A program made the position numbers and the translations under genes. This document shows, in pieces, positions 36,841 through 43,206 of a stretch of DNA of 43,206 bases. Source of the DNA: Lachnospiraceae bacterium (GTDB lineage: Bacteria > Bacillota > Clostridia > Lachnospirales > Lachnospiraceae); contig JAILES010000030.1 in NCBI GenBank assembly GCA_024687205.1, positions 1 to 43,206 of the forward strand, read 5' to 3'. The first letter of the stretch is position 1, and each line of letters begins with the position of its first letter. The notes under the pieces were generated by a model. It worked only from the letters and a program-made list of their open reading frames with translations, searched no databases and was not told where the DNA came from.

Positions 36841-39297
36841 TTATTGCCAGACCGGATAAAGCTTGATGGTCTTGCCCTTATCCGGTATCAGTTTTTCAAG
36901 TGAAACGGTCTCGCCTACGCCTACCACGATATCGCTTCCTCCCTTGGTAAGAGACCAGCCCTTAAGTGTGTAACCTTCGCACGTAAGCTCGGTACCCTTG
37001 CCGGTCAGCATGCCTCCTTCGTAGGAAATTTTCTTCTCTTCTTTGGTAAGCTTGATCTTTCCTTTTACCTTCACGCCGTACGCCTTTTTGGAAACCTTAT
37101 ATACGATCTTATACTTATTCGGTGTGAACTTAGCTTCAAGTGTGATCGCAGGATTCTTCCTGAGCAGCTTGGGGGTAAGTGTCTTTACCTTCTTTCCGTT
37201 GAAGTACCAGCCTTTGAATGTATAGCCCTTCTTGTGAAGCGTTACCAGTTTAGCTTTCTTGCCGGACTTGTTTATCTTGTAGTAAGGAGCTGTCTCCTCT
37301 GCGCCGTTTGTTATAAAGGTCACTGCGGAATCAAGTATCTCTTCCGTAAGTCTGGAAGCTCCGCCGCCGGGTTTGCCGCTCTCGGTCTTCCATGTAAGCT
37401 TTCCGCCGTAATCCTTGCACTTGTCCTTAGTCCAGGATTTATCCCCGTCCGGATAGAATGCATCAGCCTCACAATTGTAGAAGGCATTGTCTCCTATCTT
37501 CGGAGCTTTGCCCTGAAAATGGATCTTCTTAAGTCCGTAGCAGCCCTGGAATGCCCAGTCACCTACATCCTTTACTGTTCCGGGGATATATACTTCATAC
37601 AGTCTGCACCAGTCCTTACTGCTGTTCTTATCACGATTTACACCGAAGATACATGCGGGAATATGTGTTACACCCTGAGTAAAGGTCACGGTAAAGCCGT
37701 CTCCGACTTCCACTCCGGCGTTGTAGAATGCCGCGCTGTCACTGGTCCATGACAGATCTTTAAGTTCTTTGGATTTGATCGTCACGTTTTTCAAAGCGGT
37801 ACAGTTTTTGAATGCCGCTTTATCTATAGTGGTAAGTGTTACAGGAAGGCTGATGGTGGCTAAAGAATAATTGTCAGCAAATGACTGTGCTCCGATATAT
37901 GTAAGGCCTTCGGGAAGAGTTGCCTCAACCATTGCCGTATTACCGAAACCTCCCTCATATATACTCTCCACTGCCTTAAAAGATGTGGGGAATTTAGTCA
38001 GCGCCGTATTCTGGAAGCCCCAGCGCTCTACCTTGGTAATTGCAGAACCTCCTTCAACTTCCTTAAGATCCCAGCAATTGGCAAGAGCCGCTTCACCCAC
38101 TTCGGTAACGGTATCCGAGATAACGACTTTGGATACTCTTGTATAATTCTTACTGTCGTTTTTATCATATACCCCGGTAAAGAACAGATATGCTGGGATA
38201 CGCTTTACTCCTGATTCGAAGGTAACCGTCATACCGGAAGGCAGACCGGCATTATAGAAGAATGCACTTTCATAATTATACTTCTCACAGTCTTTAAGTT
38301 CTTTGGAATTAAAGCTGAGAGTTTCAAGTCCTGTGCAGCTCCTGAAAGCAGCCTTGGAAAGTGTCAGTAGCGTTGCGGGAAGTGAAACCTTTTTAAGTGC
38401 ATAATCATTCTCAAACGCAGCCTCACCGATATAAGTAAGCCCTTCGGGAAGGATTGCCTCAGCAAAAGCCGGGCAGTCTGCAAACGCCTGCTTGCCTATA
38501 CTCTCCACCGCTTTAAAGCCGGCCGGATATTTAAGCAGTCCGGTATCCTGGAATGCCCACTCCACAAGCTTCTTCACACCTGCTCCGCCTTCAACTTCCT
38601 TGAGATCCCAGCAGTTAGCAAAAGCAGCCTCGCCGATCTCGGTAACTGAATCGGAAATAACTACCTTGGATACCTTGGCATAATTCGTGCTCGATTTTTT
38701 ATCATACACGCCGGTAAAGAAAATGTACGCCGGGATACGGGTTACTTTGGGACCGAAGGTGATCGTCATACCCTCAGGCACACCGGCATTATAAAACATT
38801 GCACTTTCATAATTATATTTCGAACAATCTATGAGTTCCGTAGCATTGATAGTCACGCTCTTAAGCCCTGTACAACCGGCGAACGCTTTTCTATATATGG
38901 TTGTAATGGTTTCCGGTATGGTAATTGAAGTAATGTTAGTCTTTCCTTCGAAAACGCCTTCACCGATGACCGTTATCGTATGTCCCTCGCCGTCATTATC
39001 AGGTATCTCGACAACAGCTGAATCGCCGGTGTATGCCTTAATATAATACTTTCCGTTATCCACCCCGATATCGAAACCTGCCACAGCAGATCCCTTTTCT
39101 TCTTCAGCCGTCTCTTCGACATAAGCTTCAGGCTCTGTCTCGTCCGCATCATCCTCTGCAACGCGGTTCTCGGACTGTGATATTTCCGTAGTTTCGGTTC
39201 CTTCCGTTCCCTCTGCGGATACCGGCATTGCTTTAGCCCCTGTTATCATCAGGGCCGTAACCATTGCCAGCAGTCTGATTGCAATGTGTTTTTTCAT
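36841..39297 (-). CDS. Secreted BspA-like leucine-rich-repeat protein
   Basis: An 818-residue extracellular protein. The signal peptide covers about residues 1-28 (ending MPVSA). An acidic, Glu/Thr-rich spacer (30-70) follows, then LRR_5 (BspA-type) repeats from about 75 to 610 with units like LPEGLTYIGEAAFENDYALK. Within them a larger block repeats three times with a period of 178-179 residues (beginning at C142, C321 and C499: CTGLKSV, CTGLETL, CTALKNV). The C-terminal part has two InlB-type B-repeat-like modules (YTFKGWYFNGKKV and YTLKGWSLTKGG, ending LYPVWQ). There is no LPXTG anchor, so it is released or held non-covalently. Such proteins bind host or plant surfaces. A good AAAGGAGG site precedes it and a terminator follows. 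Confidence 0.92.
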   Translation of the reverse strand: MKKHIAIRLLAMVTALMITGAKAMPVSAEGTEGTETTEISQSENRVAEDDADETEPEAYVEETAEEEKGSAVAGFDIGVDNGKYYIKAYTGDSAVVEIPDNDGEGHTITVIGEGVFEGKTNITSITIPETITTIYRKAFAGCTGLKSVTINATELIDCSKYNYESAMFYNAGVPEGMTITFGPKVTRIPAYIFFTGVYDKKSSTNYAKVSKVVISDSVTEIGEAAFANCWDLKEVEGGAGVKKLVEWAFQDTGLLKYPAGFKAVESIGKQAFADCPAFAEAILPEGLTYIGEAAFENDYALKKVSLPATLLTLSKAAFRSCTGLETLSFNSKELKDCEKYNYESAFFYNAGLPSGMTVTFESGVKRIPAYLFFTGVYDKNDSKNYTRVSKVVISDTVTEVGEAALANCWDLKEVEGGSAITKVERWGFQNTALTKFPTSFKAVESIYEGGFGNTAMVEATLPEGLTYIGAQSFADNYSLATISLPVTLTTIDKAAFKNCTALKNVTIKSKELKDLSWTSDSAAFYNAGVEVGDGFTVTFTQGVTHIPACIFGVNRDKNSSKDWCRLYEVYIPGTVKDVGDWAFQGCYGLKKIHFQGKAPKIGDNAFYNCEADAFYPDGDKSWTKDKCKDYGGKLTWKTESGKPGGGASRLTEEILDSAVTFITNGAEETAPYYKINKSGKKAKLVTLHKKGYTFKGWYFNGKKVKTLTPKLLRKNPAITLEAKFTPNKYKIVYKVSKKAYGVKVKGKIKLTKEEKKISYEGGMLTGKGTELTCEGYTLKGWSLTKGGSDIVVGVGETVSLEKLIPDKGKTIKLYPVWQ

Positions 39298-39384
39298 CCT
39301 GTTCCTCCTTTTATCATTACATGAATCTTTGATTTAACGAAATCCTTTTCGTCGGATCTTGCTCAAAAGAATATTTTATCACAA

Positions 39385-40578
39385 TCAATCCTTTTCTACA
39401 ATGATCAGCGGTATCTTTATCTCTTCCCCGGTGAGACCCGCATGGCCGCCGATCATCTCCTGCGCTTCGATATGGGTGTTAAATACGGAAGCCGGAGTCA
39501 CGGCAAAAGCCACGAAATCACCGATCATATCCTTAAGGAGTTCATTATCCTTTCCTGGCCCGAACACTTTTTGCTCCAGTACTTCCTCTCTTGTAAGAAG
39601 CAGCAGTTCGTCTCCGAAATGCTTACGGAATATCTCCGGGAACTTCTCTCTGCATCCCTCTTTTACAAAGAGGTTCAGTGTACGCGGTTCAAAAGACGGC
39701 ATACGCTCAAGGCACTCACATATCTCCGGATAATCAAGCATGCAGAAGTTTTTCCCGTCCATATGACTGTGATCCGCGGTGACTATCAGCAATGTATCCT
39801 GTAGCCCTGATGCAAACTCTTCTATCTTCTTCTCCAGTGAAGCTGTCAGTTCGCTTGTTTCTTTGCTGCCGATCCCGGTCCTGTGCATGGTCGAATCCGG
39901 TTCGTTCCAGTATGCATAAATATACTTCTCACCGGGTTCTTTGCAGAGTTCTTCCACCCGCTTAAATATCGCATCGAGATCAGCGGGAAAGGGCGGAAGG
40001 AACGGCATTGACGCATAAGCCTTTCCGCCTGCCTCATTTATCTTATCAACTATGTTTTGGTAGGGCGTGAACTTAAAGCCCGCATTATACATTGCGGCAG
40101 GTTCTGTTTCGACCAGCGAATCCTCTTTCCACACCGCTTTACCTTCCGGCGTCATATGAGGCTTTGCCCCTTCTTTTTCCTTAAGCTGGTTGGTATTGGT
40201 AAATACCGTTACATTCTTATCAAGTTCGGGATAATACAGGTCCCAGCCCAGCCAGCCGTGCTCGTTCGGATACAGGCCGCTGAGTATCGATGTAGTCGCC
40301 GCTACTGTCGTGGGCGGATAGACCGAATCATATGCTCCCGCAAGATGTCCCCGTAGAAATCCGTCCTTATCAAGATGCTTCTCCAGGATCGACATCCCCA
40401 GCGCATCCATCAGCAATACCACCACGTTCCTGTGACCCTTGGCAAGATACTTATCCGCAAGGGGCAACGTCTCATGCATAGTCCCGGCCCCGAAACGTTT
40501 CAGGACCGAATTGGCCAGATTAACGAGACAGTTATCATAATCCGGAAGCCTCCCTGCTATATCCTTCTTTCCGCTCAT
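39385..40578 (-). CDS. Alkaline-phosphatase-superfamily phosphodiesterase
   Basis: A 397-residue enzyme of the type I phosphodiesterase/nucleotide pyrophosphatase group. Metal and nucleophile sites are visible: VVVLLMDALG (first metal Asp), YPPTTVAATTSILSGLYPNEHG region with the nucleophile Thr, WNEPDSTMHRTG (second metal site) and IVTADHSHMDG (metal Asp/His pair). No signal peptide is seen, so it is probably cytoplasmic. It may cleave nucleotide-sugars or phosphodiesters; the true substrate is unknown. Its own promoter at 40663-40691 overlaps that of the divergent tRNA-Glu gene. A GGAGG site lies 9 bases before the ATG. Confidence 0.9.
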   Translation of the reverse strand: MSGKKDIAGRLPDYDNCLVNLANSVLKRFGAGTMHETLPLADKYLAKGHRNVVVLLMDALGMSILEKHLDKDGFLRGHLAGAYDSVYPPTTVAATTSILSGLYPNEHGWLGWDLYYPELDKNVTVFTNTNQLKEKEGAKPHMTPEGKAVWKEDSLVETEPAAMYNAGFKFTPYQNIVDKINEAGGKAYASMPFLPPFPADLDAIFKRVEELCKEPGEKYIYAYWNEPDSTMHRTGIGSKETSELTASLEKKIEEFASGLQDTLLIVTADHSHMDGKNFCMLDYPEICECLERMPSFEPRTLNLFVKEGCREKFPEIFRKHFGDELLLLTREEVLEQKVFGPGKDNELLKDMIGDFVAFAVTPASVFNTHIEAQEMIGGHAGLTGEEIKIPLIIVEKD

Positions 40579-40656
40579 ACACTATCCTCCGTAATATCAC
40601 TTTCCTCCCGGTCTTTCAGCCTCAGGATCTTTTTCAAAATATTTTCGGATTTCCTC

Positions 40657-40685
40657 TTGCTTTTTATATCAGAATATGGTAAATT
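40657..40685 (+). promoter_or_regulatory. Promoter of the tRNA-Glu gene
   Basis: TTGCTT (40657-40662), a 17-base spacer and TAAATT (40680-40685), 19 bases before the tRNA. It fully overlaps the minus-strand promoter of the phosphodiesterase gene. Confidence 0.6.
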
Positions 40686-40691
40686 ATTCAA
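40663..40691 (-). promoter_or_regulatory. Promoter of the phosphodiesterase gene
   Basis: On the minus strand: TTGAAT (40691-40686), a 17-base spacer with TGA just before the -10, and TATAAA (40668-40663). The two promoters occupy the same 35 bases in opposite directions. Confidence 0.6.
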
Positions 40692-40704
40692 GTGCGTGAC
40701 ACAT

Positions 40705-40776
40705 GGCTCGTTGGTCAAGCGGTTAAGACGCCGCCCTCTCACGGCGGAAACAGCGGTTCGATTCCGCTACGAGCTG
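40705..40776 (+). tRNA. tRNA-Glu (anticodon CTC)
   Basis: A 72-base cloverleaf. Acceptor stem GGCTCGT/ACGAGCT (one G:T), D arm with AAGCGGTTAA loop, anticodon stem CCGCC/GGCGG with loop CTCTCAC (anticodon CTC), T stem AGCGG/CCGCT with loop TTCGATT, discriminator G. CCA is not encoded. It reads GAG codons. It stands alone, followed within 10 bases by a terminator. Confidence 0.95.
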
Positions 40777-40785
40777 CGAATAAAG

Positions 40786-40828
40786 ATCCCCGGACTTCCC
40801 TGCTACAGGGCTCCGGGGATTTTCTTTT
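40786..40828. terminator. Bidirectional terminator between tRNA-Glu and the Ig-like gene
   Basis: ATCCCCGGA (40786-40794) and TCCGGGGAT (40812-40820), with an inner CCCTG/CAGGG stem, then TTTCTTTT on the plus strand. On the minus strand it lies just beyond the stop codon at 40827-40829, which the T tract includes. Confidence 0.85.
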
Positions 40829-43206
40829 ATTTCTGCACTTCTACTTTGATCGTTACGGTCTTGCCGTTTATCTTGGCCTTCAGGGTAGTCTTGCCGGCTT
40901 TCTTGGCTTTGATCACTCCCATGCCGTTATCGTAGGCAACCGCTGTCTTACTGCTCTTGAACAGGACACGCTGTTCCATGTTCATAAATTTAAGTTTCAC
41001 CTTGTCGCCCGGTTTCATCAGCATACTGTACTTGTTGGTTCCGGTGGAAGTTATCTTCTCGCTTGTAATGGTCGGATCTTCCACATAAACCAGGGCTTCA
41101 TAGGTCTTGCCGTCCTTTTCGGTCTTAAGCTTTAATTCGCCTGCTTCGCCTGCGTATATCTTTCCGCCTTTCCTGGGTTCTGCACCGTTACCGCTGACTA
41201 CGGTCCACTCATACTTCTTTAAGCCCTTAATACTTATCTTCTTCGTGCTGCCCACGTTCATATGAACCGTACGTGTGAGAGCCGGTGTCGATTCCTTTAC
41301 GGTGACTGTGCATTTAAAGGCTTTGCCGTTGATATAGGCCGTGATGGTTGCCTTGCCCTTGCTGATACCCTTTATCTGTCCGTCCTTTGATACAGCTGCC
41401 ACATCAGACGCGCTGCTTACCCACAATACTTCCAGATGCTCGGCGTCGTACTTAAGATCAGCTGTTATCGTTCCCCCAGCCTCCACGCTCTTTTTCTTTG
41501 CGATGGTGGGCTGGGAAATATTGATACTGATACTGCGTTTGTCATTTTTAATAGCCAGTTCTTTCCCGACTTCAGTTATCTTTTTGGCTGTTACGGCTCC
41601 CTTTTTGCTGACAGTGAGATATTTACTGTCAGTGCTGGTATAACCCGCTTCCGGCAGGTTGAACTTCTGGCCTTTTATCAGGTATAGCTCCGTAGTGGTC
41701 TCAGTGATATCTGGTGTGGCTGTCACCGCATCTTCAACCACCTCTCTGTCCGCATCCAGATCATAGCCGCAGATAGGACATAAGCCCTTCTCTACTCCGG
41801 GGTGCTTGCACGCATAGGAGCAGACGGTACAGAGACCGTTCCTGTATGTATGCTCTCCCTTAGCTGAGCCTGCTTCTTCCAGGCATGAATCCCGCGCTCC
41901 TTCGGCTGTACAGACATGCCAGTGATACTTATCATCACTGCTCCATTCTTCTGCGAACTTGTGAACATGATCCTTTGCATTTTTAATGTCGACCTCAACG
42001 GGCTTGCTGGCCGAATCCGAAGCGAATTCTCCATCCACATATTCTGCTGTAACATATACATGGTAATCCGTGCCGGCCTTCTTATCCTTAAGTGCCTCGG
42101 GAAGCACAAAACCATTATCCTCATCAAGCTTGCCGTAATAAAGTATCTGTGCCCCTTCGCTGTTTCCTTCTTTCCACTCCTTATCGGTTACAAAGGCGGA
42201 GATACGGTTATAGGAGGTACTGCTTACAGTCAGATTCGGAAGTGTGATCTTTGCATCTTTATCCCGGTAGATTACCGCATTACCCGGTATCACAACCATT
42301 CCGTCGTCAATCATCGTAAATCTCCAGGGGTGCTCCTCACTTCCGATATTTTGAGCAGAATCAGCTATTACATCAAGAACCGCTGACTCTGATTTCTTAA
42401 CGTCCTCCGCCATAGAGAAGAGAACTTTTTTATGGTCTATATTAAATGCCGGACGCATATGGGTTGTAAAATCATAATCGCCTTCATTAGATCCAAGTCT
42501 ATAAACCGGCCTCACCTGTCCATCTAAACCGATCTGAGCCATAACTGAATCAAACAGATGCTGAGCTTCTATGTATTTAGCATGGTAAGAACGCAAACTC
42601 CAGACCGTACTTGACATTCCGGAAGGATTCTTGGCTACAAAGTTTTTATTTGGATTATTAGTTGCATCGGTTCCGGCACCAAGATAATTTTCCAGTTCCT
42701 CAATTGATAAGGGGAATATCTTTGCGGAAAGAACATCCTCACCCCAGATCACTGTTTCGTGCAATTCTTCATCATCATGCCATTTAATATTATACACTTT
42801 ATTGCTATTATAATTTTTCATTATCACGGGAATACTTCCACGTTCCGATCCCGAAAAATTATCATCTTCCATGTGATCATAAAAACCCTTTGCATAGGAA
42901 TTTGCCCATATAGGTCTGTAGCCGCCATTCACTTCCCAATGATCAACCATATATTGATATTCTTCTCCACTGAGATAAGGCGCATCGGGATGATGTCTAT
43001 ACAATCTCTCGTTAGTTGTCCAGTTTACAAGGCCATAGCTGTGTCCCCATGTACTGTCAGAGATAACAAACATATATCCTTTTCTGCCCTCTCCCGGCGT
43101 ATTCCCACTGTTATCCTTGTCTGCATCCAGCACACGGTATAAAGTCTGTCCGAAATACCCGTTAATTTCTCCCGTTTCTTTATCTTTTTCCTGAAAGACT
43201 CTTCCC
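40827..43206 (-). CDS. Large protein with Ig-like (BIG2) domains, 5' end outside the window
   Basis: The frame is open to the window edge without a convincing start, so the gene is cut; at least 792 residues are present. The visible N-terminal part (about 1-270) is of unknown type (GQTLYRVLDADKDN, then GYMFVISDSTWGHSYGLVNW). A beta-sandwich stretch (about 300-410) and a small cysteine/histidine segment with several CxxC pairs (TYRNGLCTVCSYACKHPG, GLCPICGYDLD) follow; such segments are frequent in secreted clostridial proteins. The C-terminal 300 residues hold bacterial Ig-like repeats (DVAAVSKDGQIKGISKGKAT, AVAYDNGMGVIKAKKAGKTT). There is no LPXTG anchor at the end (TIKVEVQK). It is probably extracellular or surface-bound, like the LRR protein nearby. 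A signal peptide would lie outside the window. Confidence 0.8.
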   Translation of the reverse strand, partial: GRVFQEKDKETGEINGYFGQTLYRVLDADKDNSGNTPGEGRKGYMFVISDSTWGHSYGLVNWTTNERLYRHHPDAPYLSGEEYQYMVDHWEVNGGYRPIWANSYAKGFYDHMEDDNFSGSERGSIPVIMKNYNSNKVYNIKWHDDEELHETVIWGEDVLSAKIFPLSIEELENYLGAGTDATNNPNKNFVAKNPSGMSSTVWSLRSYHAKYIEAQHLFDSVMAQIGLDGQVRPVYRLGSNEGDYDFTTHMRPAFNIDHKKVLFSMAEDVKKSESAVLDVIADSAQNIGSEEHPWRFTMIDDGMVVIPGNAVIYRDKDAKITLPNLTVSSTSYNRISAFVTDKEWKEGNSEGAQILYYGKLDEDNGFVLPEALKDKKAGTDYHVYVTAEYVDGEFASDSASKPVEVDIKNAKDHVHKFAEEWSSDDKYHWHVCTAEGARDSCLEEAGSAKGEHTYRNGLCTVCSYACKHPGVEKGLCPICGYDLDADREVVEDAVTATPDITETTTELYLIKGQKFNLPEAGYTSTDSKYLTVSKKGAVTAKKITEVGKELAIKNDKRSISINISQPTIAKKKSVEAGGTITADLKYDAEHLEVLWVSSASDVAAVSKDGQIKGISKGKATITAYINGKAFKCTVTVKESTPALTRTVHMNVGSTKKISIKGLKKYEWTVVSGNGAEPRKGGKIYAGEAGELKLKTEKDGKTYEALVYVEDPTITSEKITSTGTNKYSMLMKPGDKVKLKFMNMEQRVLFKSSKTAVAYDNGMGVIKAKKAGKTTLKAKINGKTVTIKVEVQK

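Noticed and set aside
41916..42386. Plus-strand open frame opposite the Ig-like gene
   Set aside because: Hydrophobic antisense shadow of a well-supported gene, without start signals.

Overview
The window looks like a chromosomal segment of a Lachnospiraceae-like Bacillota (Clostridia, gut or rumen type). This rests on moderate GC content, SigA-type promoters, strong GGAGG ribosome sites, the classic Firmicute block ylxM-ffh-rpsP-khpA-rimM-trmD, and protein flavour such as BspA-like leucine-rich repeats, GH2 and GH27 glycosidases and large GGDEF/EAL proteins. No prophage, insertion sequence, CRISPR array or rRNA was seen. Almost everything is on the minus strand. The exceptions are one five-gene plus-strand operon (9974-16771) and a tRNA-Glu gene.

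Layout. 1-28: 5' end of a minus-strand gene leaving the window. 145-4630: compact minus-strand run nrdR, small membrane protein, OmpR-type response regulator, histidine kinase, GH27 alpha-galactosidase. 4779-7154: rpsO-pnp with a structured leader. 7304-9697: zinc-ribbon membrane protein with an acidic low-complexity tail, then a serine beta-lactamase-fold hydrolase. 9974-16771 (plus): a GGDEF protein with a LacI-type sugar-binding sensor, an unknown protein, a MoxR-like AAA+ ATPase with a long helical N-terminus, a possible VWA-like partner and a helical protein, with 0-12 bases between genes. 16778-25384 (minus): EF-G-like GTPase, GGDEF-EAL phosphodiesterase, an unknown 161-residue protein, a 143-base structured non-coding element, a stand-alone reverse transcriptase and a GH2 beta-galactosidase. 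25535-30321: peptide-type ABC importer. 30405-36705: the ffh/trmD block followed by a NatA/NatB-like exporter with a fused CPBP protease. 36841-43206: secreted leucine-rich-repeat protein, alkaline-phosphatase-superfamily enzyme, tRNA-Glu, and a secreted-type protein with Ig-like domains cut by the window end.

The most interesting part is 19786-21120. A catalytically complete reverse transcriptase of no class I can name is preceded by a 143-base element closed by a perfect 15-bp inverted repeat and holding at least four small hairpins. The reverse transcriptase has no Shine-Dalgarno site, because the 3' arm of the repeat occupies that place. This is the architecture of a retron (msr-msd RNA upstream of its RT) or of another RT that uses a neighbouring RNA, but here the RT is joined by an ATGA overlap to a beta-galactosidase gene. 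The second candidate system is the plus-strand AAA+ operon headed by a sugar-sensor diguanylate cyclase.
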